DNA from: Catenuloplanes atrovinosus
GTDB taxonomy: Bacteria > Actinomycetota > Actinomycetes > Mycobacteriales > Micromonosporaceae
DNA length: 64,000 bases
Direction of reading: 5' to 3'
Assembly: GCF_031458235.1 (NCBI RefSeq)
Contig: NZ_JAVDYB010000001.1
Location: 6,390,501-6,454,500, forward strand
The position numbers were made by a program, and so were the translations under genes. Numbering within the stretch: position 1 is the first letter of the stretch; every line of letters begins with the position of its first letter. The notes below the pieces were generated by a model. The model was not told where the DNA came from. It saw nothing but the letters and a program-made list of their open reading frames with translations, and searched no databases. Positions 9,470-17,904 of this stretch are shown here, piece after piece.

Positions 9470-10615
9470 TCATGCTGCGATGCCAACCTCATCGGCCACC
9501 TCAGCCTCCACCAGCTCCAGTTCCACCGCCGAGAGAGCTGCCGTGACGGCCGCCATGATGCCCTCGTCGACTACGGGGAGTAGATGCCCGTATAGGTCCG
9601 ACGTGACCGCGATCGAGCTGTGCCCCAGGCGTCGCTGGATCGCTGTCAGCGGCACCCCGGCCGAGATCAGCAGTGCGGCATGCGTATGGCGGAGGTCATG
9701 AATGCGCAGTCCGTCGAGCCCAGCTACCGAGACCCACTTGATCCAGCCGCGCCGGAAGTTGCGGGTCCGGACCTCGCTGCCCCGCGGCGAGCGGAACACC
9801 AGTTCCCCCCGCGCGCGGGTCGCCACTGGCCCGGCCAGAACCTCCCCGACCGGGCGCTGCGGAAAGGTAACCGTCCGGCGGGAGCGCTCCGTCTTCGGTT
9901 CGGTGAAGACGATCGCGCCCGTCGACGACAGCTCATGCATCGCGCGCACCACCGTGAGCTTGCCGCCCAGGACGTCGATGTCCTGAGGTCGCAGCGCGAT
10001 CGCCTCACCCCAACGCAGACCAGTCGACACCAGCAGCACCACCAGCGGGCGCCAGTGCTCCGGCACCGCTCCGAGCAGCCGCCCGATCTCCGGCTCGCTC
10101 AGAAACCGCATCTCGTGGTGGGGCGCCTGCGGCAGCCGGGTCTCCGAGCAGGGGTTCGAGCGCATCTTCCGCGCCACGACCGCGGCGCCAAGGATCGTGT
10201 GCAGCACGCCGTGGCAGTTCCTGACGCTCTTCGGCGCGAGCTTTCGTCGACCGGCAGCCGGGTCGCCCGCAAGCAGGTAGGCGATCCACCGCTGGATGGC
10301 CAGGTTGTCGACCTCGTCTAGGGCGAGGTGCCCGAGCACCTGCTGGACGTGCCGGCGAGCACGGCGCCCTTCAGATATCTGGGCAGTCGGCTTGAGACCG
10401 GCCTCGTAGGTCGGCCACCAGATATCGATCCACTCCCCCAACAGCAGCTTGCCGTCGCGGGGGTCGATGAACTCGCCGCGCATCTTGTCCGCCCTGAGAG
10501 CGGTCATGCGCGCCTTCGCGGCCGTCTTGGTCGGGTAGCCCGACTCCAGGGTGACCTTCTTGCCGTTTATCAGGTCGCGGATGCGCCAGGCCGGACCGTT
10601 CTTCTCGACCCACAT
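9470..10615 (-). CDS. int: Tyrosine-type site-specific integrase
   Basis: 381 aa. Catalyses integration and excision at the tRNA-His att site next to it. N-terminal arm-binding and SAM-like core-binding regions cover about 1-160. The catalytic domain has R201 (TGLRWGEA), K241 (EPKTERSRR), H306-R309 (HDLRH), H332 (LGHSS) and the nucleophile Y342 (SDLYGH), so all active-site residues are present. Its ATG overlaps the stop of the upstream repressor gene by one base, so the two are translated from one leftward message. Confidence 0.97.
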   Translation of the reverse strand: MWVEKNGPAWRIRDLINGKKVTLESGYPTKTAAKARMTALRADKMRGEFIDPRDGKLLLGEWIDIWWPTYEAGLKPTAQISEGRRARRHVQQVLGHLALDEVDNLAIQRWIAYLLAGDPAAGRRKLAPKSVRNCHGVLHTILGAAVVARKMRSNPCSETRLPQAPHHEMRFLSEPEIGRLLGAVPEHWRPLVVLLVSTGLRWGEAIALRPQDIDVLGGKLTVVRAMHELSSTGAIVFTEPKTERSRRTVTFPQRPVGEVLAGPVATRARGELVFRSPRGSEVRTRNFRRGWIKWVSVAGLDGLRIHDLRHTHAALLISAGVPLTAIQRRLGHSSIAVTSDLYGHLLPVVDEGIMAAVTAALSAVELELVEAEVADEVGIAA

Positions 10616-11085
10616 CAGCCAGCCGCCGAGGATGGCGGACGCTGCTGGTCCAGGAGGTAGCGGAGATCGTCCAGTCGGCGTTCCCGGTCCCGCTGGCGCA
10701 TCTCGTCGAGGCGCTGGATCATACGGCGCTTCATGTCGTCGTCGACCGGCGCGGAGAGAATCAGCTCCAGTTCCTCGTCCCGCTCACCCTCGGGCTCCAG
10801 CATGTTGCCGGCCGCGCGGATGGCGACGCTCGGGTGGTCACCGAGCGCCTCCGCGATGCGACGCACGTTGTCGACGGCGACGCTGCCGCCAGCGCCGTTG
10901 ATCCACCTGAAGATGGTCGACCGGTGCACGCCAGCCTCTCGTGCCAGGCGTGCGGCGCTCCAGCCCGGTCGCTTGGTGGCGTTCCGGATGTACTCCGCCC
11001 AGCTCGTCTTGCCGTCTGCACCGTCGCTCACATGCACACGGTATGCGTCGTGCCACCAGGCAGGATAGCTCGCTGGACGTCGCAT
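10615..11085 (-). CDS. Phage-type HTH repressor
   Basis: About 156 aa. An XRE-like helix-turn-helix lies in WSAARLAREAGVHRSTIFRW, followed by a charged helical C-terminus (residues about 100-156). It lies upstream of and overlaps the integrase, and diverges from the early operon, as expected for the lysogeny switch. The start is uncertain: the open frame reaches ATG 11166, and codon bias only becomes strong near GTG 11031 (VSDGADGKTSW). ATG 11085 was chosen as a compromise with a weak GCAGAG upstream. Confidence 0.8.
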   Translation of the reverse strand: MRRPASYPAWWHDAYRVHVSDGADGKTSWAEYIRNATKRPGWSAARLAREAGVHRSTIFRWINGAGGSVAVDNVRRIAEALGDHPSVAIRAAGNMLEPEGERDEELELILSAPVDDDMKRRMIQRLDEMRQRDRERRLDDLRYLLDQQRPPSSAAG

Positions 11086-11281
11086 CTCTGCGACGTCGGA
11101 CGGACGCGACCTGCGCCGTCGAGCGCGGAGCGCCTGAGCGGTGATGGTCGATAGGTAGCGTTGCATGAGCGCAACAGTAGGCAACTTCGGTTGATCCCTG
11201 CACTCATACTTTCGGTCAGATCCGACGCTTGAACGCGACGGTTGTTGCGTCTTATGAATGCGACGGTCTAGCGTGATCGTC
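11086..11281. promoter_or_regulatory. Genetic-switch intergenic region with repeated operator-like motifs
   Basis: Divergent control region of repressor and early genes. Short motifs built on TGCG/CGCA recur: GTTGCATGAGCGCAAC-like at about 11160-11175, then GAACGCGACG and TTGCGTCTTATGAATGCGAC. A rightward promoter candidate is TTGCGT (11245-11250), 18 bp spacer, TAGCGT (11269-11274). It would start transcription near 11281, at the GTG of the next gene. Operators for the repressor are inferred from position. Confidence 0.5.
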
Positions 11282-11554
11282 GTGATACAGACGCAAACAT
11301 GCGACACAGAGTCGCACGAATCCGACGTACCTCCGTCGGTCCGGTTGCGCGTCGAGGTCTTTGACGCACTGATGGCCGGCAGGGGGCACCGCACTGTGGC
11401 GGCCCAGGCCGACGCGCTCGGCGTCAACCGTTCCACGCTCTTCCGGCTCCGTGCCGGTGAGACCGTTCCCAACCTCGACCTGGCCATGACTATGGCTGCC
11501 GTTGCGGGCACGAAGGTCGAGGCGCTGTTCGAGCGGGCGGAGTCCTCGCGATGA
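11282..11554 (+). CDS. Small Cro-like HTH regulator, first gene of the early operon
   Basis: About 90 aa with a helix-turn-helix (VAAQADALGVNRSTLFRLRAG). An ATG at 11258 is possible. GTG 11282 coincides with the predicted transcription start, so the message may be leaderless; no ribosome site is visible before either start. It diverges from the repressor, fitting a Cro or early-activator role. Its stop overlaps the next start (ATGA). Confidence 0.7.
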   Translation: MIQTQTCDTESHESDVPPSVRLRVEVFDALMAGRGHRTVAAQADALGVNRSTLFRLRAGETVPNLDLAMTMAAVAGTKVEALFERAESSR

Positions 11555-11838
11555 CCGGCCGCCTGCTGAACATCGCCGAGCTGGCCGAGCACCTTGGCGT
11601 GCCCCGTAGCTGGGTTCGCGACAAGGTGACCGAGCACGCCCTCCCCCACCGTCGAGTGGGTCGGCACGTGCGGTTCGCGCCGGAGGACGTCGCGGCCATT
11701 GAGACCTCGTTCTTCCAGCCCGCGCTCACTGGGCCGCTGGCGGTCACGCCGTTGCGCACCCACCCGCCGTCGGGCCCGTCGAACCCGCCGCCGCCGCCTG
11801 GGCCGCGCGTGCCTACGCGCCGCCGGACAGCCGCTTAA
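11551..11838 (+). CDS. Excisionase-like HTH (MerR/AlpA-type) protein
   Basis: 95 aa. Residues 5-50 (LLNIAELAEHLGVPRSWVRDKVTEHALPHRRVGRHVRF) form the winged HTH seen in phage excisionases. It is followed by a proline-rich tail. Overlaps the previous gene by four bases. Probable role: directionality factor for the integrase or an early regulator. Confidence 0.75.
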   Translation: MTGRLLNIAELAEHLGVPRSWVRDKVTEHALPHRRVGRHVRFAPEDVAAIETSFFQPALTGPLAVTPLRTHPPSGPSNPPPPPGPRVPTRRRTAA

Positions 11839-11855
11839 CCCCCGGAAATGCCACA

Positions 11856-11891
11856 GGCGCCCCGCACAGCCGTCCAGAGCATCGGGGCGCC
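11856..11891 (+). terminator. Stem-loop in the leader before the metabolic genes
   Basis: GGCGCCCCG / CGGGGCGCC (nine pairs) with an 18-base loop, ending about 20 bp before the ATG at 11911 and just before its AAGGGAG ribosome site. Could act as a partial terminator or translational control element. Confidence 0.4.
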
Positions 11892-11910
11892 CAGACCAAG
11901 GGAGTATCCC

Positions 11911-12297
11911 ATGACCCAGCCCGTCCCCACCACGGCGCTCATGCCGCTGGCCGACCGGTACCGCGTCCCGTCCGTGCCCTTCGATGCCCCCGACGTCGAC
12001 CAGCGCCCGGCGGTCATCGCCGGGCTGCGGGCGCTCGCGCAGATGCTGGAGGACCACCCGGCCCTTCCGACGCCGTACATCATCACCGCGCAGGGCGGCG
12101 ACTTCCGCGACCCGGCGGACGACGCCGAGTGGGCGGCTCAGCGCGGCATTGTCACCGCCGCCGCCGAGACGCTCGGCGTGCCCCTGCACCGCGACAGCAA
12201 GTACCGGGCGGACGTCACCGTCAACCTTGCGCACAGCGTCCAGTACACGGTCCTGGTGAGCCGCCCGGAGCCCGAGGCGACCGGCGGCGCGGCATGA
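11911..12297 (+). CDS. Phage early hypothetical protein
   Basis: 128 aa, preceded by AAGGGAG. Not recognised beyond resemblance to small proteins common in actinophage early operons. No membrane segment. Begins a run of genes overlapping by four bases or slightly more, implying one message and coupled translation. Confidence 0.75.
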   Translation: MTQPVPTTALMPLADRYRVPSVPFDAPDVDQRPAVIAGLRALAQMLEDHPALPTPYIITAQGGDFRDPADDAEWAAQRGIVTAAAETLGVPLHRDSKYRADVTVNLAHSVQYTVLVSRPEPEATGGAA

Positions 12298-12458
12298 CCC
12301 GGCCAATCCGAACCATCCTCGCGGCCGCGCTCCGCGCGCTGGCCGACCGCCTGGACGCGGTGAACCGGTCCGCGGTCGATCGCGACCTCCGCGAGCCGGT
12401 CGGCGGCCGGCTGCCGGACGGCGTGGTCGGCTACGCGCTCGGAGGGCACGCCCGATGA
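12294..12458 (+). CDS. Small hypothetical protein
   Basis: 54 aa, ATGA overlaps at both ends. Arginine-rich N-terminal helix (RTILAAALRALADRLDAV). Function unknown; supported by codon bias and operon position. Confidence 0.65.
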   Translation: MTRPIRTILAAALRALADRLDAVNRSAVDRDLREPVGGRLPDGVVGYALGGHAR

Positions 12459-13207
12459 GCGCCGACTCGATGCTCGGGAAGGTGCGGGCGCTGCTCACGA
12501 AGGCCGAGGACCGGGCCGCGACCCCGGCGGAGGCTGAGGCGTACACCGCGAAGGCGGCCGAGCTGATCGCCCGGTACGGCCTGGAGGAGGCGATCGCGCA
12601 TGCCGCCGCGTCCGAGCCCGTGCGGTTCGAGGTGGCTGACCGGATCATCACGGTCCCCGCCCCCTACGCACGGATCAAGGCCGGCCTGCTGCACGCGGTC
12701 GCCCGGTCCGCGGACGCCGTGCGCGCCGTGACGATAACCGGCAAGGTGGCCAACGGGGGCGTGCGCGTCCACCTCTTCGGCACCACCGCCGACCTCGACC
12801 GGGTCGAGCTGCTGTTCACCAGCCTGTTGGTCCAGGCCGGCCAGCAGGTCGCCGCCGCCTGGGCGGACGCGAAGTGGTCGACCGACGAGGGCGTGCGGTC
12901 GTGGAAGGGCGACTGGCTGGAAGGCTTCACCCGGGCCATCGCGCAACGCCTCAAGATCGTTCGATTGCGGGCCAAGGAGGACGCGGGAGTCACCGAGGGC
13001 AGCGGCGCGGAGCTGGTGCTGCTCAACAAGGACGCGCTGGTCAAGCAGTCCGTGGACGCGACCTACCCGAGGTTGCGGGCTATTCCCGGCCGCAGGATCA
13101 CCACGCGCGGCTTCGACGGCGGCTATGCCGCCGGGCAGCGCGCCAACCTCGGCGGAACCGAGGTCTCCCGCGCGACCGGCCGCGCGCTGTCGGGCGGTGC
13201 CCGATGA
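12455..13207 (+). CDS. DUF2786 domain protein
   Basis: 250 aa. The N-terminal 45 residues match DUF2786 (MLGKVRALLTKAEDRAATPAEAEAYTAKA is the typical opening). The remainder is an alpha/beta region ending with GFDGGYAAGQRANL. Family proteins occur in actinophages and plasmids, function unknown. The start overlaps the preceding stop. Confidence 0.85.
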   Translation: MSADSMLGKVRALLTKAEDRAATPAEAEAYTAKAAELIARYGLEEAIAHAAASEPVRFEVADRIITVPAPYARIKAGLLHAVARSADAVRAVTITGKVANGGVRVHLFGTTADLDRVELLFTSLLVQAGQQVAAAWADAKWSTDEGVRSWKGDWLEGFTRAIAQRLKIVRLRAKEDAGVTEGSGAELVLLNKDALVKQSVDATYPRLRAIPGRRITTRGFDGGYAAGQRANLGGTEVSRATGRALSGGAR

Positions 13208-13647
13208 GCCTCGCCAACGCCTTGCGCCGCGGTGCGCGTGACCGCCAGGAGCGGGCCGCGATCGGCTTGCTGCTGGCCATCCCCGGTGCGGTCGCCGGGA
13301 TGCGGGTTCGCGAGCACATCGTGGAGATCACCGCGGCCAGCACGGACGAGCCCGACGGGATCTCCGTTGTGGTCTGGTCCCGGCTCTACATGGAGATCAT
13401 TGACGGCGGCGTCCGCCTGTCGCCGGCGCATCGGCAGATGCTACTCGTCGCGTGCGCGCTGGGTGACGCGTGCCGGGTCAACCTTCGGGACGCGGTGATC
13501 GGGCTGGACGCGGCCGAGGTCCGGCCGCTGCTGACCGCGATCGCCGCGGCGTGCGGGATCGAGCGCACGAAGGCGGCCGCCATCGGCGACGCCGCGTACG
13601 CGGCCGCGATCGTGACCGCGGTCGAGTCCGAGCAGGTCGTGCCGTGA
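13204..13647 (+). CDS. Hypothetical protein of the early operon
   Basis: 147 aa. Charged N-terminus, then alternating hydrophobic beta/alpha segments; no motif recognised. ATGA overlap at the start and a GTGA overlap into the next gene. Confidence 0.7.
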   Translation: MSLANALRRGARDRQERAAIGLLLAIPGAVAGMRVREHIVEITAASTDEPDGISVVVWSRLYMEIIDGGVRLSPAHRQMLLVACALGDACRVNLRDAVIGLDAAEVRPLLTAIAAACGIERTKAAAIGDAAYAAAIVTAVESEQVVP

Positions 13648-13778
13648 TCCAGGTGCCCGTGATGCCGTGCTGCGGCGAGCTGCCGGACGCGTGCGAGTGC
13701 GCGGAGGTCTGGGCCGAGGTGTGGGCCGCGCCGGTCATCGACCGGCGCGGCCCCTCCGGGGCGGAGGTGCTCCGGTGA
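13644..13778 (+). CDS. Small cysteine-containing protein
   Basis: 44 aa from GTG. Four cysteines in MPCCGELPDACECAEVW suggest a metal-binding knuckle. Overlaps neighbours at both ends. Function unknown. Confidence 0.6.
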   Translation: MIQVPVMPCCGELPDACECAEVWAEVWAAPVIDRRGPSGAEVLR

Positions 13779-14029
13779 CCGCGGGCGGCGCGCTCGGGCT
13801 GGTCGTCGGCGCGCTCGTCATCGCCGCGCTGCTCGTCTCCGCGCTGGTGATGGCTGGCGGCGCCTGGCTGTTCGAGCGGCGCCGGGCCCGGGTGCTGCGG
13901 GCGGCGCTGGACGCCGCCCGGGTGGAGCTGGCCCGGCCGGTCGCTGACCGCGAGGCGGCGCGGCTGCTCGCCGTTCTGGAGTTCCCGCGCGATGAGGTCG
14001 CGCAGAGGGAGGAGCGTCCGCCGTGCTGA
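13775..14029 (+). CDS. Small single-pass membrane protein
   Basis: 84 aa, GTG start overlapping the previous stop. One N-terminal membrane helix (GALGLVVGALVIAALLVSALVMAGGAWLF region) and a basic, helical cytoplasmic tail. Function unknown. Confidence 0.65.
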   Translation: MTAGGALGLVVGALVIAALLVSALVMAGGAWLFERRRARVLRAALDAARVELARPVADREAARLLAVLEFPRDEVAQREERPPC

Positions 14030-14409
14030 TCGCGATCTCGATGGTGTCGTTCGGCGCGCTGGCCGCGATCGGCGGCGGTGCCCTCGTCCTCGTCATCCAG
14101 GCGAGGTTGGCGCTCCGCGCGGCCGCGGCCGAGGACGCGCAGCGGACCGGTCGGCACCGCGTGCCCGACCCGGACCCGGCGCCCGAGCTGGAACCGGTGC
14201 CTGCGGAGCAGGCGTGGGCCGACCTCGGCCGCGACCTTCCGGCGGAGGAACGCGCTCGGGATGCGCTGCGCACGCCGACGGACGAGCGGGTCCGGATCGG
14301 CGGTCCGGTGCTGAGCACTGCGGACACGACGACGCTCCCGCGGGTCGGCGCTCAGGCGCAGCCGGTCGTCGGGGAGCCGGTACTCGAGTACCGCGAGGGC
14401 CCGGCGTGA
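14023..14409 (+). CDS. Small membrane protein with proline/acid-rich tail
   Basis: 128 aa, GTG start inside the previous gene. One N-terminal membrane helix (residues 2-27) followed by a disordered hydrophilic tail. Together with the preceding gene it forms a pair of membrane proteins in the early operon; role unknown. Confidence 0.65.
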   Translation: MLIAISMVSFGALAAIGGGALVLVIQARLALRAAAAEDAQRTGRHRVPDPDPAPELEPVPAEQAWADLGRDLPAEERARDALRTPTDERVRIGGPVLSTADTTTLPRVGAQAQPVVGEPVLEYREGPA

Positions 14410-15269
14410 AGGCTTTCGTGCAGCCGCAGCTCGGCGTCTTCCCGCTCACGGCCGAGGAGTATCACGCCGACCCGGTGCCGGGTGGCTCGCTCTCCTCGTC
14501 CGGCGCGCGGCGCCTGCTGCCGCCGTCCTGCCCGGCGCTGTTCGACCACGAGCGCCGGGCCGGGCGGTTGCCCAAGCGAACGTGGGACTTCGGACACGCG
14601 GCGCATCAGCGGGTGCTGGGCGCGGGCCCGGACATCGTGGCGGTGCCCGCGGACAACTGGCGGACCAAGGCGGCGCAGGAGGCCGCCAAGGACGCGCGCG
14701 CCGCGGGCAAGGTGCCGGTGCTGGAAAGCGAGGCGGCCGTCATCGAGGAGATGGCGGCGGCCCTGCGCGCGCACCCGATTGCGTCCGTGTTGTTCCGGCC
14801 GGGCGGCGGTACGCCGGAGCAGGCGCTGATCTGGCAGGACCGGCAGACCGGCGTCTGGCTTCGGGCGCTGGTCGACTGGCTGCCCGACCCGGGCCCTGGC
14901 CGGCTGATCGTGGCGGACTACAAGACCACGCGGTCCGCGGCGCCGGCGGACCTGGCCAAGGTGGTCTACGACTACGGCTACCACCAGCAGGCCGCCTGGT
15001 ACCTCGACGGCGTCCGCGCGCTCGGTCTGGCCGGTGAGCTGCCACCCGCGTTCGTCTTCGTCGCGCAGGAGAAGACGCCCCCGTACCTGGTCACGGTCTT
15101 CGAGCCGGACCTAATGGCCCTGCGCATCGGCGCGTACCTCAACCGCCAGGCCATCGACCTCTACGCCCAGTGCGTCGCGACCGGCCGGTGGCCGGGCTAC
15201 AGCGACGACGTCGAGTTGATCTCCCTCCCACCGTGGGTGGAGTCCCGATACGCCGAGGAGCTTTCGTGA
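14406..15269 (+). CDS. PD-(D/E)XK nuclease-like protein (RecE/exonuclease VIII-like)
   Basis: 287 aa from GTG 14406. The layout matches phage PDDEXK exonucleases: SSSGARRLLPPSCPALF near the N-terminus, DFGHAAHQRVLG, then RALVDWLPD and IVADYKTT, which supply the acidic and lysine residues of the D...DxK core, and a helical end. It probably resects double-stranded DNA ends. The next gene is a candidate annealing protein, so the pair resembles RecE/RecT. Confidence 0.85.
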   Translation: MKAFVQPQLGVFPLTAEEYHADPVPGGSLSSSGARRLLPPSCPALFDHERRAGRLPKRTWDFGHAAHQRVLGAGPDIVAVPADNWRTKAAQEAAKDARAAGKVPVLESEAAVIEEMAAALRAHPIASVLFRPGGGTPEQALIWQDRQTGVWLRALVDWLPDPGPGRLIVADYKTTRSAAPADLAKVVYDYGYHQQAAWYLDGVRALGLAGELPPAFVFVAQEKTPPYLVTVFEPDLMALRIGAYLNRQAIDLYAQCVATGRWPGYSDDVELISLPPWVESRYAEELS

Positions 15270-16117
15270 CCACGTCGCACGTCACGGTCAACCTGCCCGC
15301 GCAGCAGCGGGTCAGCCAGGCCACCGCGATCGAGCAGTCCCGGGCCGCCGCGGAGGTGCAGGCCGCGGTCGTCGTCGCCCAGCAGTGCCCCCGCAGCGTG
15401 CAGGCCGCGCTCGCGCAGATGGCGGAGTCCTGCAAGCAGCAGGCCCTCGCCGAGCGCGCGTTCTACCGCTACGGCCGCGGCGGGTCCACGGTCTCCGGGC
15501 CGACGATCCACCTCGCCCGCGAGCTGGCCCGCTGCTGGGGCAACGTCCAGTACGGCATCGCCGAGCTCTCCCGCGACGACGCGGCCGGCATGAGCGAGAT
15601 GCAGGCCTTCGCCTGGGACCTGCAAACCAACACCCGCAGCGCCCAGGTCTTCATCGTCCCGCACATGCGCGACAAGAAGGGCGGCGCCGAGCGCCTGACC
15701 GACCTGCGCGACATCTACGAGAACAACGCGAACATGGGCGCCCGCCGACTCCGGGAGGCGATCTTCGCGATCCTGCCGCCCTGGTTCACCGAGCAGGCCA
15801 AGGACCTGTGCTCGCAGACCCTCGCCCACGGCGGCGGCAAGCCCCTCGCCCAGCGCATCGCCGAAGCGGTCAAGGGCTTCGAGGGCATCGGCGTCGTCGC
15901 CGACCAACTGGAGCAGAAGCTCGGCCGGACCCGCGACCGGTGGACCGAACACGACGTCGCGCAACTCGGCGTCGTCTACAAGTCCATCCAGCGCGGCGAG
16001 GTCACCGTCGCCGACGAGTTCCCACCGGCGCGCGTCACCGCCGCCGAGATCACCGCCGGACCCGCGCCGGTCACCACCGACTGGCCCGAGGTCGCCCCGG
16101 CAGGTGGCGATGAGTAA
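15266..16117 (+). CDS. Candidate single-strand annealing protein (RecT/Rad52-like)
   Basis: 283 aa. Opens with a helical, glutamine/alanine-rich region, then a core containing FYRYGRGGSTVSGPTIHLA and FIVPHMRDKKGG, and a tail ending at an acidic terminus. The family is widespread in actinophages next to PDDEXK exonucleases. The annealing role is inferred from that pairing and the RecT-like order of elements; I cannot confirm the fold. Confidence 0.65.
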   Translation: MTTSHVTVNLPAQQRVSQATAIEQSRAAAEVQAAVVVAQQCPRSVQAALAQMAESCKQQALAERAFYRYGRGGSTVSGPTIHLARELARCWGNVQYGIAELSRDDAAGMSEMQAFAWDLQTNTRSAQVFIVPHMRDKKGGAERLTDLRDIYENNANMGARRLREAIFAILPPWFTEQAKDLCSQTLAHGGGKPLAQRIAEAVKGFEGIGVVADQLEQKLGRTRDRWTEHDVAQLGVVYKSIQRGEVTVADEFPPARVTAAEITAGPAPVTTDWPEVAPAGGDE

Positions 16118-16277
16118 CACCGACACCCCGGCCGCCGAACTGGTCGAGCTGGACATGCAGCGGCCCGGCCGCGACCGCGTGCTGCTCGACGAGCGCACCG
16201 GCGACGTCGTCTACCTCTCCGCGGACTGGTGGACGCTCGTCGACCAGCTCGCCGCCGAGGGCGGTGAGCCGGCGTGA
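16110..16277 (+). CDS. Small acidic hypothetical protein
   Basis: 55 aa (MSNTDTPAAELVELDM... to ...LAAEGGEPA), overlapping the genes on both sides by a few bases. Codon bias matches its neighbours. Function unknown. Confidence 0.6.
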   Translation: MSNTDTPAAELVELDMQRPGRDRVLLDERTGDVVYLSADWWTLVDQLAAEGGEPA

Positions 16278-16534
16278 GCCTCGCCTACATCCGCCGCCGG
16301 TACGCCGTCCCGGCCCGGCGCGGCGCCCGAGTGCTCGTCGACGGGCAGCCCGGACGGATCACCCGCTCCGAGGGCGCCCGGCTCTACGTCCGCCTGGACG
16401 GCCGCAAGACCAGCGTGGTCACGCACCCGACCTGGCGCGTGGAGTACCTCGGCCAGTCCCCGGCCGCGCGCCGGGCCGACCAGCTCGCCCACCGCGAGAT
16501 CGAGACCGTCACGGTCGCCGGAGGTGCGTTGTGA
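16274..16534 (+). CDS. Small basic beta-rich protein
   Basis: 86 aa from GTG. Sequence such as RARRGARVLVDGQPGRITRSEG looks like a small beta-barrel (KOW/SH3-like) and is basic, so nucleic-acid binding is possible. Overlaps both neighbours. Confidence 0.65.
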   Translation: MSLAYIRRRYAVPARRGARVLVDGQPGRITRSEGARLYVRLDGRKTSVVTHPTWRVEYLGQSPAARRADQLAHREIETVTVAGGAL

Positions 16535-17085
16535 GCAAGATCGACGTCGCCACGACCCGGCTCAGCCGCCGCTGCGGTGCCATCGCGCCCGCCACCGACC
16601 GGGACGCGCTGCGCGCGCTGGAACAGCTCGGCCCCTCGGTGTACGAGCCGACGCCGGAGAAGAAGCGCGACGCGGCCGCCGTGCTCGACCGGATCGCGGT
16701 CCGGCGCGGCGAGACCGCCGAGGCGCTGGCTGAGGTGCTCGACGCCCTCGGCGTGCGCTCCGGTGCCGCCGACGCGCTGGCCGTCCGCCAGGCGCGGGCA
16801 ACGGCCGTCGCTGCGGCGCCACAGCCGGAGGCGGCCTGGCCGATCGCGCACTGCCGGACGTGCTCCGCCGAGATCATCTGGACCGTCACCGCCCGGCAGG
16901 GCAAGCCCATGCCGGTCGACGCGGGGCCGGTGCCGGACGGCAACGTGCGGCTCACCGCTCGGCCCGGACAGCGGCCCCTCGCGGAGCTGCTGCCCGTCGA
17001 CGAGCGCTCCGGTGTCTCCGGGCTGCGCAAGTCGCACTTCGCGACCTGCGGCCAGGCCGGCACCTGGCGGAGGCGGTCGCCGTGA
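16531..17085 (+). CDS. Hypothetical protein with zinc-ribbon-like cysteines
   Basis: 184 aa from GTG. The N-terminal half is helical. The C-terminal half has HCRTCSAEIIWT and later SHFATCGQ, consistent with a zinc-binding site, around GKPMPVDAGP. This cysteine/histidine arrangement recurs in actinophage early proteins of unknown role. Confidence 0.7.
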   Translation: MSKIDVATTRLSRRCGAIAPATDRDALRALEQLGPSVYEPTPEKKRDAAAVLDRIAVRRGETAEALAEVLDALGVRSGAADALAVRQARATAVAAAPQPEAAWPIAHCRTCSAEIIWTVTARQGKPMPVDAGPVPDGNVRLTARPGQRPLAELLPVDERSGVSGLRKSHFATCGQAGTWRRRSP

Positions 17086-17303
17086 CCGTCAAGACCAAGC
17101 CGTCCGCGCCGCTGCACCCGTTCGCGGCGGACCCGGAACTGCGCGCCGATCACGCCGGCCGCGGCACGTGCGGCAAGTGCGGCAAGCCTGGCCGGCCCGG
17201 CGACGCCCAGCACCCCGAGCCGCGCGATCTGCCCCCGGCACCGGACGCCCAGCGCGTCATGGATGCCCGCTACGACCCCCAGGAGGCAGGCGATGACGCC
17301 TGA
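17082..17303 (+). CDS. Small zinc-finger-like protein
   Basis: 73 aa. Contains HAGRGTCGKCGKPG, a CxxC knuckle with a preceding histidine. GTG start overlaps the preceding stop; the end overlaps the next gene by 11 bp. Function unknown. Confidence 0.6.
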   Translation: MTVKTKPSAPLHPFAADPELRADHAGRGTCGKCGKPGRPGDAQHPEPRDLPPAPDAQRVMDARYDPQEAGDDA

Positions 17304-17904
17304 GCCCACCACCAGCCGCGCGAAGGACACGCTCATGCGGCGCTTCGCGATCAGCGAAGCGGCTGCACACCGACTCATCCAGCGTCTCGCCATGGATCTG
17401 CGCCTGGACGCCGCGAAGGCCGGCGAGATCCTGCGGCTCGGCGTCGCGGCGTGGTCCGAGGACCCGGTGCACGTCATCGAGTTCCGCGAGACCACCTGGA
17501 CGCTCAAGCACCCGGTCGCCTGCCGGCCGAACCTCTTCGAGTGCCCGCTCAACCCGCTGGCCGAGGCCATGGTCGACGCCGACGGCTGGCCCCTCGCGCT
17601 CGGCCGGTACGAGTGCGACATCAACGACCTCGGCGACCGGCTCCTCATCGGCGACCGGATCGAGGAGGACACCAAGCGGCAGCCGATTCCCCTAGCCAAC
17701 CACCCGTACATCAGGTGCGAGTGCGACTACTTCGAGCACCAGAACGAGACCACCGACAACGGCCTCCCGCTGTGCGACTGCGGGCACCTCGCCGAGCAGC
17801 ACGAGGACGACCAGCACGCCTGCCGGATGCAGGACGGCGACCCGGTCGACGTCGAGTACCACCCGCTCGTCACCGCCGCGCTCCAGGGGGGCACCGATGA
17901 CTGA
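17293..17904 (+). CDS. ANTAR-like helical domain fused to a cysteine-rich phage domain
   Basis: 203 aa. ATG 17293 was chosen because AGGAGG precedes it. Residues 9-45 (AKDTLMRRFAISEAAAHR, then LIQRLAMD) closely follow the ANTAR pattern, a three-helix RNA-binding antiterminator module. The remainder has RETTWTLKHPVACRPNLFEC and a C-terminal Cys/His cluster (CECDYFEH, CDCGHLAEQH) that may bind zinc. The C-terminal part resembles a protein common in actinophages. RNA binding is inferred from the N-terminal match only. Confidence 0.75.
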   Translation: MTPEPTTSRAKDTLMRRFAISEAAAHRLIQRLAMDLRLDAAKAGEILRLGVAAWSEDPVHVIEFRETTWTLKHPVACRPNLFECPLNPLAEAMVDADGWPLALGRYECDINDLGDRLLIGDRIEEDTKRQPIPLANHPYIRCECDYFEHQNETTDNGLPLCDCGHLAEQHEDDQHACRMQDGDPVDVEYHPLVTAALQGGTDD

